64,000 bases of DNA from an uncultured Pseudomonadota bacterium (GCA_903870545.1 CAIQDI010000013.1:1-64000); one strand, 5' to 3'. Counted from the stretch's first letter, positions 44,424 through 54,433 are shown. Made by a program: numbers and translations. Notes: generated by a model from the sequence alone, not told the origin.

Positions 44424-45068
44424 TTATTTCCCCTGCACGTCTTGCCACAAAAATTTGTGAAGTTGAATTTGAAAACGCACCGGCAATCGGTCAGCCAAAA
44501 TTTTATCTGCCAATTCGGTTGGATTTTGTTGCGGCACAACGGGCGAAAATAACACTTGGCAACGCGCCGACAAGTTGTAATCGTTCATAATTTTTTTCGA
44601 CCAATCGTAATCGTCGTCGTCCGCAATCACAAATTTCACTTGATCTTGAGCGGTCAAAAATTCGATATTTTCGTAACGATTTTTCTCACACTCACTCGAA
44701 CTCGGCGTTTTTAAATCCATTACTTTGACAATTCGGCTATCCACTTTCGACACATCTAACGCGCCACTGGTTTCAAGTGAAACGTTAAAACCAGCGTCTG
44801 CCAATTGCGTCAATAATACTAAACAAGCGGGTTGCGCGAGTGGCTCGCCGCCTGTCACGCAAACATAATTGCAATTATATTGTTTAACATCGGCAAGAAT
44901 ATCGACAAGCGATATTTTCACGCCACCCGAAAATGCGTAACTGGTGTCGCAATAATTACAGCGCAACGGACAACCGGTTAAACGTACGAAAACTGTGGGC
45001 AAACCGACGGCGTTGGATTCGCCTTGCAACGAATAAAAAATTTCGCTAATGCGTAATTCAACTGACAT
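44424..45068 (-). CDS. queE: 7-carboxy-7-deazaguanine synthase QueE
   Basis: Radical SAM enzyme of queuosine precursor synthesis. The cluster motif is [14 protein letters not shown] (C-x3-C-x2-C), after [35 protein letters not shown] and [11 protein letters not shown] are further family marks. Length 214. Its ATG shares one base with the cpoB stop. The 4Fe-4S cluster it needs links it to the Suf genes in this window. Confidence 0.95.
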   Translation of the reverse strand: MSVELRISEIFYSLQGESNAVGLPTVFVRLTGCPLRCNYCDTSYAFSGGVKISLVDILADVKQYNCNYVCVTGGEPLAQPACLVLLTQLADAGFNVSLETSGALDVSKVDSRIVKVMDLKTPSSSECEKNRYENIEFLTAQDQVKFVIADDDDYDWSKKIMNDYNLSARCQVLFSPVVPQQNPTELADKILADRLPVRFQIQLHKFLWQDVQGK

Positions 45069-45880
45069 TAGTTTGGCGTTTCATTCAGTTGCTGCAATTT
45101 TTTTGCGGCAATTGGCGAAAATTTTGAAGTGGGAAAATCGGTCATCACGCGCATTAAATACTCTTTTGCTTTGCTGGAATTTTTTTGCTCGATTTCAATC
45201 GAACCTAATTCTAGCAACGCTTCGGGTACTTTTTGACTTGTTGGATATTTTTCCAAAACAACGTTAAACGCCTTCTTTGCCGCCCCAATATCTTTATTTA
45301 CACGGTACGCTTTGCCTAACCAATATTGCGCGTTATTCGCTAACGGACTATTTGGCTCTTTAACTAACAACATATTGAATTGGGCAATCGCTTCGGGAAC
45401 TTGACCGTTACGAAATGCCTCAAACGCTTGCAAATACTGCTGCTTTTTTTCGTCAGCAGGCATAGTAGCTGGCGAAACAACAGAAGCTGTAGGTTTAGGC
45501 GGTGACGCGACTTCGGCAGGTTCAGGTTCTTTCGCGGCGGGTGTTTCAGTTACTACGGATGTTTTCGCACCACCCAATTTCATTTCAACTTGCTGTAAAC
45601 GATCATCAAAATCCGCGTACATTGCCGATTGCTTCTTTTTCATTTCAGCAATCAAATTAGCTTGCTCTTCAATTTTGCCGTTCAATTGTTGAATTTCAAC
45701 TTGCGCTTCGTCCAAACGAGTCATCATTTCAAACGTACTATTCATCGGTGCGCTGACTGAAATAGGCATTGCCGCAGGCGCACCGTTTGGATAAGCCGAA
45801 TTATCAATCACCGGCGCAAGCGAATCCGCCAACGCGAAATGGCTCACACAGAAAAGTAAAAGCGCGGATAATTTTTTCAT
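45068..45880 (-). CDS. cpoB: Cell division coordinator CpoB (YbgF)
   Basis: Periplasmic protein that links Tol-Pal to PBP1B in enterobacteria. The start at 45880 gives a signal peptide (KKLSALLLFCVSHFALA), then a coiled coil (LDEAQVEIQQLNGKIEEQ, ANLIAEMKKKQSAMYADF), a Pro-rich linker and three TPR-like repeats (YLQAFEAFRNGQVPEAIAQF, AQYWLGKAYRVNKDIGAAKK, LLELGSIEIEQKNSSKAKEY). Length is 270. It follows pal by one base. Confidence 0.94.
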   Translation of the reverse strand: MKKLSALLLFCVSHFALADSLAPVIDNSAYPNGAPAAMPISVSAPMNSTFEMMTRLDEAQVEIQQLNGKIEEQANLIAEMKKKQSAMYADFDDRLQQVEMKLGGAKTSVVTETPAAKEPEPAEVASPPKPTASVVSPATMPADEKKQQYLQAFEAFRNGQVPEAIAQFNMLLVKEPNSPLANNAQYWLGKAYRVNKDIGAAKKAFNVVLEKYPTSQKVPEALLELGSIEIEQKNSSKAKEYLMRVMTDFPTSKFSPIAAKKLQQLNETPN

Positions 45881-45881
45881 T

Positions 45882-46466
45882 TTAGTACGCAAGCTCAACC
45901 CGACGGTTTAATTCCCAAGATGATTCATCATGCCCCATGGCAACTGGTTTTTCTTCGCCATAACTGACAATGCCGAGTTGGCTTTCGGAAACGCCTTGTG
46001 CTTTCAACATGCCTGCAACCGTTTTTGAACGTTGTTCGCCCAGCGCAATGTTGTATTCGCGTGAACCGCGTTCATCGCCATTGCCTTCTAAGACAACGTG
46101 TTGACTGGGATTTGCTAACAAATAACGTGCGTGTGCTGAAATCACAGATACAAAATCTTGTTGAACTTGACTGCTATCGAGCATGAAATAAATCGTGCGT
46201 TTTGAAAGTGGGTTGTTTGGATCACTAAATTCTGGTGGCAAACCGTTTGCACCGCGTGCGCCATATTTACCACCATTTGCACCAAAACGTCCGCCACTCA
46301 TGCCAGAACCATCGCCCAAACCACTTACCGACGCATCGTTCATGCCGCTTGCACCATTCAAACTACCGTCGAGCAAACTGGCATCTTTTTCGTCGTCAGA
46401 ACTACAACCCGCTAAGGTTAACGCACTCACCATGGCGACTATCGCCAGTGTTTTAGTTAATTTCAT
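45882..46466 (-). CDS. pal: Peptidoglycan-associated lipoprotein Pal
   Basis: Outer-membrane lipoprotein that anchors to peptidoglycan. Lipobox is LTLAGC. A Gly/Ser-rich linker (GLGDGSGMSGGRFGANGGKY) about 60 residues long precedes the OmpA-like domain, with IYFMLDSSQVQQDF, EGNGDERGSREYNIALGEQR and SYGEEKPVAMGHDESSWELN. The linker is longer than in E. coli Pal, making the protein 194 residues. Confidence 0.95.
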   Translation of the reverse strand: MKLTKTLAIVAMVSALTLAGCSSDDEKDASLLDGSLNGASGMNDASVSGLGDGSGMSGGRFGANGGKYGARGANGLPPEFSDPNNPLSKRTIYFMLDSSQVQQDFVSVISAHARYLLANPSQHVVLEGNGDERGSREYNIALGEQRSKTVAGMLKAQGVSESQLGIVSYGEEKPVAMGHDESSWELNRRVELAY

Positions 46467-46501
46467 GTTTCATTTCCAAAAAAAAGAGGGATTAAAAATT
46501 G

Positions 46502-47782
46502 TTATTTAGGCGACCAAGCTGGCTCGCGAACTTCAGAGCTGTCAAAAACTAGCCTTTGCTGCATTTTACCATCGATAGAAACAGCAGATAAATAACCCGT
46601 ATTGCCTTTTCGTGACGCATACAAAATCATACTGCCGTTTGGTGCGAAACTGGGTGATTCATCGAGTGGTCCCGAAGTCAAAACACTAATGGCTTTTGAA
46701 TTCACATCCATCACACCAATACGGTAATTTCCGCCATCCGCATGTACCATCGTAATGTATTTTCCATCTGGTGAAAAACTGGCGCGTGCATTATAACTGC
46801 CACTAAATGTAATGCGTTTTTCTTCACCACCTTGCGCGGGAATCGAATACAACTGCGGTTTACCACCCCGATCAGAAGTGAATACGATATTTCTGCCATC
46901 TGGCGACCATGCTGGTTCGGTATCAATGGCGCGATTTTTCGTTAATTTAGATACGTTACGCGATCCCAAATCCAAAATATAAATATCAGGATTGCCATCT
47001 TTTGATAACGTCACAGCCAATTTTGAACCATCAGGCGACCAAGCCGGTGCGCCATTAATGCCAGGAAATTCGGCAACCGATTCACGTTGTCCCGTCGCTA
47101 AAGTTTGTGTAATGACGGAAGCCGTTTTGTGTTCAAACGAAACATACGCAATGCGTTTGGCATCAGGCGACCACGCAGGCGACATCAACGGTTCAATCGA
47201 TGTGGCAATCGCTTTGGCATTTGCACCGTCTGCATCAGCGACAATCAATTTGTGATTGCTCTGCGTGCCTTGGCGGGTGGTGGTAATGTAAGCAATTTGA
47301 CCGCTGAACACGCCTTTTTTACCGAGTAATTTTTCGTAAATCATATCGCTAATATGATGCGCGACGGCACGCAAACCATTTGCCGGCGACGACATGCGAT
47401 AGCCCAACAATTGCGATCCATTTGCCACATCGTACAATTGAAATTCGACGGTGTATTGACCACCATTCGGTATTACTCGCCCAATTACAACGTAATTTTG
47501 ACCAGCTGCTTGCCAATCAGGAAAGTTAATCGCGTCCGCAGATGTCGGTTTTGCTGGCATTTGTGGCGGCGGTAACGTTTTGAAATAGCCACTACGCTGC
47601 AAATCCGAATCGACAACGCTACTCACGTCAAACGGCGTACCTTGTGACGCAAACGGCACAATCGCAATCGGCATCGCACTTTCGATACCTTCGGTAATTT
47701 CAATCGACATTTCAGCATTCACGGTTGGCGCAAAACACATTCCAATTGCGGAAGCTAAAACTAATTTTTTAAATACATTCAT
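46502..47782 (-). CDS. tolB: Tol-Pal system protein TolB
   Basis: Periplasmic six-bladed beta-propeller that binds Pal. Signal peptide at the start (LVLASAIGMCFAPTVNA), an N-terminal alpha/beta domain, then repeated blade motifs: SPAWSPDAKRIAYVSFE, APAWSPDGSKLAVTLSKDG, EPAWSPDGRNIVFTSDRGG and ASFSPDGKYITMV. Length 426 is normal. Confidence 0.97.
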   Translation of the reverse strand: MNVFKKLVLASAIGMCFAPTVNAEMSIEITEGIESAMPIAIVPFASQGTPFDVSSVVDSDLQRSGYFKTLPPPQMPAKPTSADAINFPDWQAAGQNYVVIGRVIPNGGQYTVEFQLYDVANGSQLLGYRMSSPANGLRAVAHHISDMIYEKLLGKKGVFSGQIAYITTTRQGTQSNHKLIVADADGANAKAIATSIEPLMSPAWSPDAKRIAYVSFEHKTASVITQTLATGQRESVAEFPGINGAPAWSPDGSKLAVTLSKDGNPDIYILDLGSRNVSKLTKNRAIDTEPAWSPDGRNIVFTSDRGGKPQLYSIPAQGGEEKRITFSGSYNARASFSPDGKYITMVHADGGNYRIGVMDVNSKAISVLTSGPLDESPSFAPNGSMILYASRKGNTGYLSAVSIDGKMQQRLVFDSSEVREPAWSPK

Positions 47783-47792
47783 GAGCTACCTT

Positions 47793-49178
47793 TTATTTTC
47801 TGCTTATTGTAATCTTAATTTTTCTGTCACTCGGCACTGGGAATGGAACAGATGAATTTACGGCATTAACAACTGAATCGTCAAACGTTGAATCGCCACT
47901 GCTTTTTGTCACGTTTACATCGCCAATAATATCGCCTGTTGCACTGAGTCTAAATTCAACAACACAGCTCAGTTCTTCAGAACCTGGTGGACGATGATGA
48001 TGACTTTCAATTTTTTTCTTAATTTCACCTTTGATGGCGGAATCTGCATTATTTGCCGCCGCTGCGGAAGCAGCCGCTTTGGCATTTGCCGCTGCCGCTT
48101 CTTGGCGAGCAGCTTCAATTCTTGCCGCATCCGCTGCCGCACGTTCAGCCGCTTGTTTTGCCAAAGCATCGGCTCGCGCTTTTTCATTTGCAGCACGTTC
48201 AGAATCTGCTTTTACTGCGGCATCTTTCGTGGCTTTATCGGCGGCGGCTTGTTTCGCAGACGCATCAGCCTTTTCAGCCGCTTGTTTTGCTGCTTTATCG
48301 GTCGCTAATTTTTCAGCTTTTTCGGCTTCCGCTTTTGCCGCCTTGTCCGCCAATTTTTTAGCTTCTGCTTCGGCTTTTTTAGCTTCAATTTTTTCGGCGG
48401 CAAGTTTATCGGCTTTTTCTTTTTCAGCGGTTTCTTTTGCAGCTGCTTTTTTTGCATCCGCTTCAGCTTTTTTCGCCTCGGCTTTTTCGTTGGTTAATTT
48501 TTCAGCTTTTTCTTTTTCGGCTGCTTCTTTTGCGTTGGCTTTTTCCTCTGCCTTTTTAGCGTCCGCTTCGGCTTTTTTAGCTTCGGCTTTTTCGTTCGCT
48601 AATTTTTCAGCCGCCGCTTCTTTCTCATATTCAGATTTTTTAGCATCTTCAGCTTTTTTAGATTCCACGCGCTCAATCGCTTTTTTCGCCTCTTCAACCT
48701 TTTGCGCTTCGACTTTTTCAGCAGCCATTTTTTCAGCTTTTACAGCCATTTCTTTGATGATTTTTTCATTCGCCACTTTTTTAGCTTCCGCTTTTTCAGT
48801 TTCAACTTTTTTAGCTTCTTCACGAATGGCTGATTTTTTTGCGTCAGCTTCCGCTTTCGCAACTGCTGCCGCTTGTTTTGCTGCTAAATCTTCTTTCGGT
48901 TTTGGCGATTCAACAGGCTCTGGTGGTTCTATTTTTTTAGGCTCTTCAATAACGGGAATCGACTTGGGTTCTGGCAAAGGCTCAGGTTTTTCAACAGGCG
49001 GCACTGGTTTTACGACTGGCGCGTTTAACTCAACCATGGTCGCGTGAATAATTTCAGGTTCGGGCGGTGGCGGTGGCGGCGCAGGTTTATACAGCGCACT
49101 TAGCGCAAACAACGCTAAAAGCGTTAAATGAAACGCTAATGCCAATAAAAATGGTTTTGAAAATTTTTGATTAGACAT
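47793..49178 (-). CDS. tolA: Tol-Pal system protein TolA
   Basis: Inner-membrane protein that reaches across the periplasm. One membrane helix at residues 9-30 (LLALAFHLTLLALFALSALY), a Pro-rich start to the periplasmic region, a very long Lys/Ala/Glu helix (about residues 95-375), and a C-terminal domain from SAIKGEIKKKIESHH with the disulfide-like SEELSCVVEFRLSATGD. At 461 residues the helix is long, and part of it is built from near-tandem repeats listed separately. Confidence 0.95.
   Translation of the reverse strand: MSNQKFSKPFLLALAFHLTLLALFALSALYKPAPPPPPPEPEIIHATMVELNAPVVKPVPPVEKPEPLPEPKSIPVIEEPKKIEPPEPVESPKPKEDLAAKQAAAVAKAEADAKKSAIREEAKKVETEKAEAKKVANEKIIKEMAVKAEKMAAEKVEAQKVEEAKKAIERVESKKAEDAKKSEYEKEAAAEKLANEKAEAKKAEADAKKAEEKANAKEAAEKEKAEKLTNEKAEAKKAEADAKKAAAKETAEKEKADKLAAEKIEAKKAEAEAKKLADKAAKAEAEKAEKLATDKAAKQAAEKADASAKQAAADKATKDAAVKADSERAANEKARADALAKQAAERAAADAARIEAARQEAAAANAKAAASAAAANNADSAIKGEIKKKIESHHHRPPGSEELSCVVEFRLSATGDIIGDVNVTKSSGDSTFDDSVVNAVNSSVPFPVPSDRKIKITISRK
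48315..48608 (-). repeat. Tandem repeats in the TolA helix
   Basis: Three units of 31-35 residues (residues about 191-225, 226-256 and 257-288) begin EKLANEKAEAKKAEADAKK, EKLTNEKAEAKKAEADAKK and DKLAAEKIEAKKAEAEAKK. The DNA is similarly repetitive, so copy number could vary between strains. Confidence 0.7.
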
Positions 49179-49186
49179 CGAAGCCG

Positions 49187-49630
49187 TTAATCATCAGATT
49201 TAGTCATTAAACCAACCGTCGGCACGCCGGCTTTTTTCAACGCTGCCATCGTGACGACAACTGTGCCGTAATCGATATTTTTGTCAGCGTTAATCAGAAT
49301 CTGCGTGGTCGGTTTATTTTTCAAAACAGCATCAATACGCGGATAAATTTCTTCCAGCGTAACCGGTTCATCTTCGCCATTGCCGACGTTAATAAAATAC
49401 TTGCCCGCCCCGTCTGCGTTTTGAATCGAAATAATAAACGGCGGCGTATCGTCTTTTTGATCAATCATCGCAGCTTGCGCTCTGGGCAAATCCACTTCCA
49501 CGCCCGATTGCAACATTGGCGTGGTAATCATGAAAATAATCAATAACACCAACGTTACGTCGATATACGGCACCACGTTAATTTCTGCCATCGGGCGACG
49601 ACGACCCGCTTTTTTGTTATTTACATTCAT
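49187..49630 (-). CDS. tolR: Tol-Pal system protein TolR
   Basis: ExbD-type partner of TolQ in the proton-driven motor. One N-terminal membrane helix (YIDVTLVLLIIFMITTPML, with the key Asp in PYIDVTLVLL) and a periplasmic domain (VTLEEIYPRIDAVLKNKPTT, ILINADKNIDYGTVVVTMAA). Length 147. Overlaps the tolQ stop by four bases. Confidence 0.96.
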   Translation of the reverse strand: MNVNNKKAGRRRPMAEINVVPYIDVTLVLLIIFMITTPMLQSGVEVDLPRAQAAMIDQKDDTPPFIISIQNADGAGKYFINVGNGEDEPVTLEEIYPRIDAVLKNKPTTQILINADKNIDYGTVVVTMAALKKAGVPTVGLMTKSDD

Positions 49631-50304
49631 TTACTGTGCGCCTGTCTTTGTAATAACACGATGAATTCTTCAACGAATAATTCATAACGTCCCGTTAATC
49701 TATCCAAACGAGTTGAAAAACGGTTGTACGCAACAACGGCTGGAATCGCGGCAAATAAACCAATCGCGGTGGCAATCAACGCTTCGGCAATCCCAGGCGC
49801 GACGGTTGCCAGTGTCGCTTGTTTGACGTTTCCTAATCCCATAAATGAATTCATAATCCCCCAAACTGTGCCGAATAAACCAACGTAAGGACTGGTTGAA
49901 CCGACCGTTGCTAAAAATGCCAAATGTTCATCTAATCGGTCAAGTTCACGCAATAATTCAATTCGCATCACACGCTGTGCGCTTTCGACTTGCACTGCGG
50001 GTTCGACATTGCCGCTTAAACGCATTCGAGAAAATTCTTTATAACCTGCTAAAAAGATTTTTTCGATGCCTTCGGGTTCAAAATCCTTCGCCGCGAGTTT
50101 GCGATAAAGTTCCGATAACGAAACGCCTGACCAAAATTGTTCTTCAAATTCGTCGGTAATTTCGATGGAACGATTGAGTTCTTTGCGTTTGGAAAAAATA
50201 AATGTCCATGACACCAACGATGCCGTGAATAAAATTAACATCACAAACTGCACGACAAAGCTGGCTTCGGTGACTAAATGGAAAATCGATAAATCAGTGT
50301 TCAT
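49627..50304 (-). CDS. tolQ: Tol-Pal system protein TolQ
   Basis: ExbB-type inner-membrane motor subunit. Three membrane helices: FVVQFVMLILFTASLVSWTF, STSPYVGLFGTVWGIMNSFM and GIAEALIATAIGLFAAIPAV, with the conserved GLFGTVWGI and AEALIATAIGL motifs. Length 225. Its start overlaps ybgC by 11 bases. Confidence 0.97.
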   Translation of the reverse strand: MNTDLSIFHLVTEASFVVQFVMLILFTASLVSWTFIFSKRKELNRSIEITDEFEEQFWSGVSLSELYRKLAAKDFEPEGIEKIFLAGYKEFSRMRLSGNVEPAVQVESAQRVMRIELLRELDRLDEHLAFLATVGSTSPYVGLFGTVWGIMNSFMGLGNVKQATLATVAPGIAEALIATAIGLFAAIPAVVAYNRFSTRLDRLTGRYELFVEEFIVLLQRQAHSK

Positions 50305-50710
50305 TGTTTTTAGTTAAAAATGCGTCAAATAAAAAATCAGGAATAGCGGTCGGTTTCAAATTGTCAGCGTTGAGGCAAACAATCCGACAGCTACAAGTGC
50401 AAAGCATCATCTCGCCACACTTTATGGTTTGTTCAAAGGTTAAACTGGCTTTTTTCAATTGTGAAATCGTCGCACTAACATGTACTAAATCGTTGAATTT
50501 CGCGGGACGTAAATAGTCAATTTGCATCGTTCTTACAGCAAAAATAACGCCACTTTGTTCGCGTAATTCATTTTGTTCAAAACCTAAATCACGCAACATT
50601 TCGGTTCGAGCGCGTTCAAAAAAGTTTAAATAATTTGAATGATACACCACGCCGCCTGCGTCGGTGTCTTCGTAATAAATTCTAACGGGTAAAACAAAAG
50701 ACGCTTTCAT
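50294..50710 (-). CDS. ybgC: Acyl-CoA thioesterase YbgC
   Basis: Hot-dog-fold thioesterase that heads tol-pal operons; in E. coli acts on acyl-CoA or acyl-ACP. The catalytic pattern YYEDTDAGGVVYHSNYLNFFE is here in two visible pieces: RIYYEDTDAGGVVYHSNY with the Asp, and FFERARTEMLRDLGF. Length 138. Overlaps tolQ by 11 bases. Confidence 0.94.
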   Translation of the reverse strand: MKASFVLPVRIYYEDTDAGGVVYHSNYLNFFERARTEMLRDLGFEQNELREQSGVIFAVRTMQIDYLRPAKFNDLVHVSATISQLKKASLTFEQTIKCGEMMLCTCSCRIVCLNADNLKPTAIPDFLFDAFLTKNNEH

Positions 50711-50740
50711 GAATTAAATCACCAAAACAAAAATGTGAAA

Positions 50741-51028
50741 TTACTGCAAACGCGACTTCGCTAATTTATAAACCTTGTCTTTTTCACGCTTGCCGATTGC
50801 AATAACCGACACAAAAACAATGTCATCTTCCACTTTGTAAATTAAACGATAGCCTAAACTCCGTAATTTAATTTTGTAGCAATTCGGCATTCCCGAAAGT
50901 GCTGCCATCGGCACACGCGGATTTTGCAAGCGTTCCTGTAATTTTGACTTAAAACGTTCACGAATTGTTGCGTCGAGTTTTTCCCATTCTGCCAACGCCA
51001 ATTCTTGAAAACGCAATTTATAAGTCAT
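50741..51028 (-). CDS. RelE/ParE-type toxin
   Basis: A 95-residue protein with the RelE fold pattern: KLRFQELALAEWEKLDATIR, LQNPRVPMAALSGMPNCYKI, KLRSLGYRLIYKVEDDIVFV and SVIAIGKREKDKVYKLA. This spacing resembles the RelE subgroup that cleaves mRNA at the ribosome. The ATG at 51028 overlaps the antitoxin gene by 11 bases. Activity is inferred from family. Confidence 0.9.
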   Translation of the reverse strand: MTYKLRFQELALAEWEKLDATIRERFKSKLQERLQNPRVPMAALSGMPNCYKIKLRSLGYRLIYKVEDDIVFVSVIAIGKREKDKVYKLAKSRLQ

Positions 51029-51263
51029 CGATATTGACCTCAATAAAAACGCCGTTGGAACGTTCACGGACTAATTTTTCGTCTTCTAAATCTTCCACAT
51101 ACGACAAAAGCTGTTCGTAATGTCGCGCCGATAATAAATAGGCTTCGGGGCGATTGTGATTCAAAATCGCAACGGCTTCGTCGTCAGCTTGTTTGATTAC
51201 ACCGCTAAAATTCCGTTTCAATTCGCCAACACTAACACTTAACTCTGAAAAAATTTTTTCCAT
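51018..51263 (-). CDS. StbD/Phd-type antitoxin
   Basis: An 81-residue partner of the downstream toxin. The N-terminal DNA-binding half (SVSVGELKRNFSGVIKQADD, then AVAILNHNRPEAYLLSARHY) is typical of Phd/YefM-StbD antitoxins, and the C-terminal acidic tail would bind the toxin. It comes first in the pair, as is usual, with a GGGAG ribosome binding site. Confidence 0.9.
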   Translation of the reverse strand: MEKIFSELSVSVGELKRNFSGVIKQADDEAVAILNHNRPEAYLLSARHYEQLLSYVEDLEDEKLVRERSNGVFIEVNIDDL

Positions 51264-51323
51264 AAATCACTCCCAAAAAATCAAAACCCACAAAGCCAAA
51301 TCAATAGCGTCTGTCTTTTACTG

Positions 51324-51545
51324 CTAACTAGACAAGTCATAGCATTGATTTATTTTTGTTCTATATGCGCTTAACGCAATACTTCCTAAAGGTGAGCGTT
51401 CTATATCAGCTATATCAAAAGCCAAAGTAAGTTTATTCACACTTTTTTCACCGCATCTTTTTGACGCGATGAAATAACCACTAAAATACTGATACGCGAG
51501 TATAGCTACACATATCGCCAACACTATACGAATGTTCTTGTTCAT
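51324..51545 (-). CDS. Small membrane-anchored hypothetical protein
   Basis: A 73-residue protein with one N-terminal hydrophobic segment (IRIVLAICVAILAYQYFSGY) and a short polar remainder with two cysteines (KRCGEK and INQCYDL). I recognise no family. It lies between ruvB and the toxin-antitoxin pair and may belong to the inserted block. Confidence 0.55.
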   Translation of the reverse strand: MNKNIRIVLAICVAILAYQYFSGYFIASKRCGEKSVNKLTLAFDIADIERSPLGSIALSAYRTKINQCYDLSS

Positions 51546-51565
51546 ATTTTTATCTCAATAATTTT

Positions 51566-52600
51566 TCAGGATGTAAATAAATCAACATTCGCTGCAACTT
51601 TTGGGGCTGTTAAACCAAAATGCAAATAAGCTGCCGCCGTGGCAACTCGTCCGCGTGGGGTTCGCATAATAAAACCTTGTTGCAACAAATACGGTTCTAA
51701 AACATCTTCAATCGTGCCGCGTTCTTCGCTAATTGCCGCCGCCATCGTGTCTAAACCGACAGGCCCGCCAGAGAAATTTTCAATCAACGTTAATAAAAAT
51801 TTTCTGTCCAAACTATCAAAGCCGTTGCCGTCCACTTTTAACATGGTTAAGGCTTCCGCCGCAACGTGTTCGGTGATGATGCCGTTGCTTTTGACTTGTG
51901 CGAAATCCCGCACGCGCCGTAATAATCGGTTTGCGATGCGAGGCGTGCCGCGTGAACGTTTGGCGATTTCGATTGCGCCTTTTGGTTCGATGCCCATTTT
52001 TAAAACCTGCGCCGAACGGGTGACGATATGCGTTAATTCTTCGACCGTGTAAAAAACCAAGCGTTGCACAATTCCGAATCTATCGCGCAAAGGCGAAGTC
52101 AACAAACCTGCGCGAGTCGTTGCGCCAATCAACGTAAAAGGTGGTAAATCAATTTTAATCGACCGCGCCGACGCACCTTCACCAATCATCAAATCTAGCT
52201 GATAATCTTCCATCGCAGGATATAAAATTTCTTCAACGGCGGGACTTAAACGGTGAATTTCATCGATAAAAAGTACATCGTGTTTTTCTAAATTCGTCAG
52301 CAATGCCGCTAAATCTCCCGCTTTTTCTAAAATTGGCGCGGCGGTTTGACGTAAATTCACGCCCATTTCATTCGCAATAATTAACGCTAACGTCGTTTTT
52401 CCCAAACCTGGCGGCCCGAAAATTAACGTGTGGTCGAGAGCTTCTTTTCGCGCCAACGTCGCTTCAATAAAAATTGCCATTTGCGTGCGGCATTCTTCTT
52501 GTCCGACATAATCCGCCAAACGTTTTGGACGCATCGCACGGTCGTGTCCTTCTTCGCCTTGACCCGCATTCGCAGTAATTAAACGGTCTTCTTCAATCAT
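51566..52600 (-). CDS. ruvB: Holliday junction helicase RuvB
   Basis: AAA+ motor for branch migration. Walker A GPPGLGKT is at residues 62-69, Walker B is [16 protein letters not shown], and the sensor and winged-helix parts include [34 protein letters not shown] and [19 protein letters not shown]. Length 344. Its start overlaps ruvA by four bases. Confidence 0.98.
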   Translation of the reverse strand: MIEEDRLITANAGQGEEGHDRAMRPKRLADYVGQEECRTQMAIFIEATLARKEALDHTLIFGPPGLGKTTLALIIANEMGVNLRQTAAPILEKAGDLAALLTNLEKHDVLFIDEIHRLSPAVEEILYPAMEDYQLDLMIGEGASARSIKIDLPPFTLIGATTRAGLLTSPLRDRFGIVQRLVFYTVEELTHIVTRSAQVLKMGIEPKGAIEIAKRSRGTPRIANRLLRRVRDFAQVKSNGIITEHVAAEALTMLKVDGNGFDSLDRKFLLTLIENFSGGPVGLDTMAAAISEERGTIEDVLEPYLLQQGFIMRTPRGRVATAAAYLHFGLTAPKVAANVDLFTS

Positions 52601-53184
52601 TTCGCGGCACTTTGCAATGCCAAACGAATAATCGTTTCACACGTTTTGCCTTCAGGTTGAATCGCAGAAACCATGCGGCTGGCATCGAGCGGTTTATATC
52701 CCAACGAACACAACGCGCTAATCGCTTCAGCTCGCGCATTACTCAAATTTCCAACGTTTGCAAGTTGTGGCGCGTCGTCAGATTTTGGCAATTTATCACG
52801 CAATTCCATCACCAAACGTTCAGCGGTTTTTTTGCCCACACCAGGCAATTTAACCAACGCGGTGATGTCGTTGTTTTGAATACACGTTTGAAATTGCTCC
52901 GCGCTTTGACCCGATAAAATCACCAACGCTAATTTTGCGCCCACGCCGCTAATTTTAATAAGTGTTTTAAACATCGTTTTATCGGCTTCAGTCGCAAAAC
53001 CAAACAAACTGTGCGCGTCTTCACGAACGACTAAATGCGTTTGCAAGGTAATTTCCGCGCCAATTTCGGGCAAATCGTAAAACACCGTCATCGGAGCTTC
53101 GATTTCATAACCTACGCCATTTACGTCTAAAACAATCAGCGGTGGAACTTTCAAAGCAATTTTGCCGCGTAAAAATCCAATCAT
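52597..53184 (-). CDS. ruvA: Holliday junction protein RuvA
   Basis: Tetrameric junction-binding partner of RuvB. The start at 53184 ([15 protein letters not shown], 195 residues) overlaps the ruvC stop by four bases. HhH motifs are in [18 protein letters not shown] and [20 protein letters not shown], and a C-terminal UBA-like domain ends the protein ([19 protein letters not shown]). Confidence 0.97.
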   Translation of the reverse strand: MIGFLRGKIALKVPPLIVLDVNGVGYEIEAPMTVFYDLPEIGAEITLQTHLVVREDAHSLFGFATEADKTMFKTLIKISGVGAKLALVILSGQSAEQFQTCIQNNDITALVKLPGVGKKTAERLVMELRDKLPKSDDAPQLANVGNLSNARAEAISALCSLGYKPLDASRMVSAIQPEGKTCETIIRLALQSAAK

Positions 53185-53678
53185 GTTTTCATTCCCGTTT
53201 GTAGACGTTGCGCGGTTTGAGCGAAATGCGCGTGACAAATCGCAATTCCCAGCGCGTCGCTCGCGTCGATTTGTAAATTACCCTGAATGTTTAACAACAG
53301 TTTGACCATGTGCTGAACTTGTAATTTATCCGCGCTTCCTTTGCCAACAATCGCTTGTTTGACTTGCCGCGCGGCATATTCAAAAACAGGAATATCGTGC
53401 GTTTGCACCGCACAAATCGCTGCGCCACGCGCTTGTCCCAATTTCAACGCAGAATCGGCATTTTTGCTCATAAAAACTTGTTCGATTGCCATTTGTTCGG
53501 GCTGATACATTTCGACCAGTTGCAAAATGCCATCGAAAACTTGTTTGAGTTTGCGCGGGAAATCATCAGCTTGAATTTTCAACGCGCCACTCGCAATATA
53601 TCGATAACCGTTCGGCACGATTTCAATAATACCGTAACCGGTCAAGCGCGAACCTGGATCGATGCCGAGAATTTTCAA
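53181..53678 (-). CDS. ruvC: Holliday junction resolvase RuvC
   Basis: Endonuclease that resolves Holliday junctions. Catalytic acids are D7 in [17 protein letters not shown]66 in [20 protein letters not shown] and the aspartates in [16 protein letters not shown]. Length 165. Overlaps yebC by four bases. Confidence 0.97.
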   Translation of the reverse strand: MKILGIDPGSRLTGYGIIEIVPNGYRYIASGALKIQADDFPRKLKQVFDGILQLVEMYQPEQMAIEQVFMSKNADSALKLGQARGAAICAVQTHDIPVFEYAARQVKQAIVGKGSADKLQVQHMVKLLLNIQGNLQIDASDALGIAICHAHFAQTAQRLQTGMKT

Positions 53679-54421
53679 CCCATCGTCGCCATAATTTCGT
53701 CGCTAATGTCGCCATTTGAATAAACGTTTTGCACGTCGTCCAAATCTTCTAAACGCTCAATGAGCAATATCATTTTTTCGGCATTTTCAGCGTCTAATTC
53801 GGCATTGGTCGCCGCTTGCATGGTAATTTCAGAACTTTCTGGCGTAAAACCTGCCGCGACCAACGCTTCTTTAACGTTCAAATAATTTTCAAGCGTCGTC
53901 ATAACATCTTTCGAGCCGTCTTCATTTGTCACAACATCGTCCGCGCCCGCTTCAATCGCAGCTTCCATCAACGCATCTTCATCCGTTTCTGCACCGTAAC
54001 TAATGATGCCAATGGTGCTGAACATATAAGCGACCGAACCGTCTGTGCCTAAATTTCCGCCCGATTTGCTGAACGCATGACGGACTTCGCCAACGGTGCG
54101 TTGTTTGTTATCAGTCAAGCAATCGACGATAACCGCTACGCCGCCTGCGCCGTAACCTTCATAACGAATGGCTTCATAATGCACGCCTTCCAATGTTCCC
54201 GACGCTTTTTTGATGGCGGTATCGATGGTGTCGCGGCGCATATTTGCCCCCAACGCTTTATCCACCGCCGAACGTAACGCCGCGTTACTCGCTGGATCGA
54301 TGCCACTCGTTTTTACTGCAACGGTAATTTCACGCAAAATTTTGGTGAAAATCTTGCCGCGTAACGCATCTTGTCCCGCTTTACGATGTTTAATGTTTGC
54401 CCATTTACTGTGACCAGCCAT
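53675..54421 (-). CDS. yebC: YebC/PmpR family regulatory protein
   Basis: Widespread protein linked to ribosome function and local transcription control. Start [20 protein letters not shown], then [11 protein letters not shown]-like [20 protein letters not shown] and [16 protein letters not shown]. Length 248. It heads the ruvC-ruvA-ruvB run, a common order in this class. Confidence 0.96.
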   Translation of the reverse strand: MAGHSKWANIKHRKAGQDALRGKIFTKILREITVAVKTSGIDPASNAALRSAVDKALGANMRRDTIDTAIKKASGTLEGVHYEAIRYEGYGAGGVAVIVDCLTDNKQRTVGEVRHAFSKSGGNLGTDGSVAYMFSTIGIISYGAETDEDALMEAAIEAGADDVVTNEDGSKDVMTTLENYLNVKEALVAAGFTPESSEITMQAATNAELDAENAEKMILLIERLEDLDDVQNVYSNGDISDEIMATMG

Positions 54422-54433
54422 GCTATTTACTCT

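Noticed and set aside
48031-49047. 338-codon plus-strand frame rich in Ala, Phe and Ser
   Set aside because: It is exactly antisense to the repetitive Lys/Ala/Glu helix of tolA; composition bias keeps the opposite strand open.
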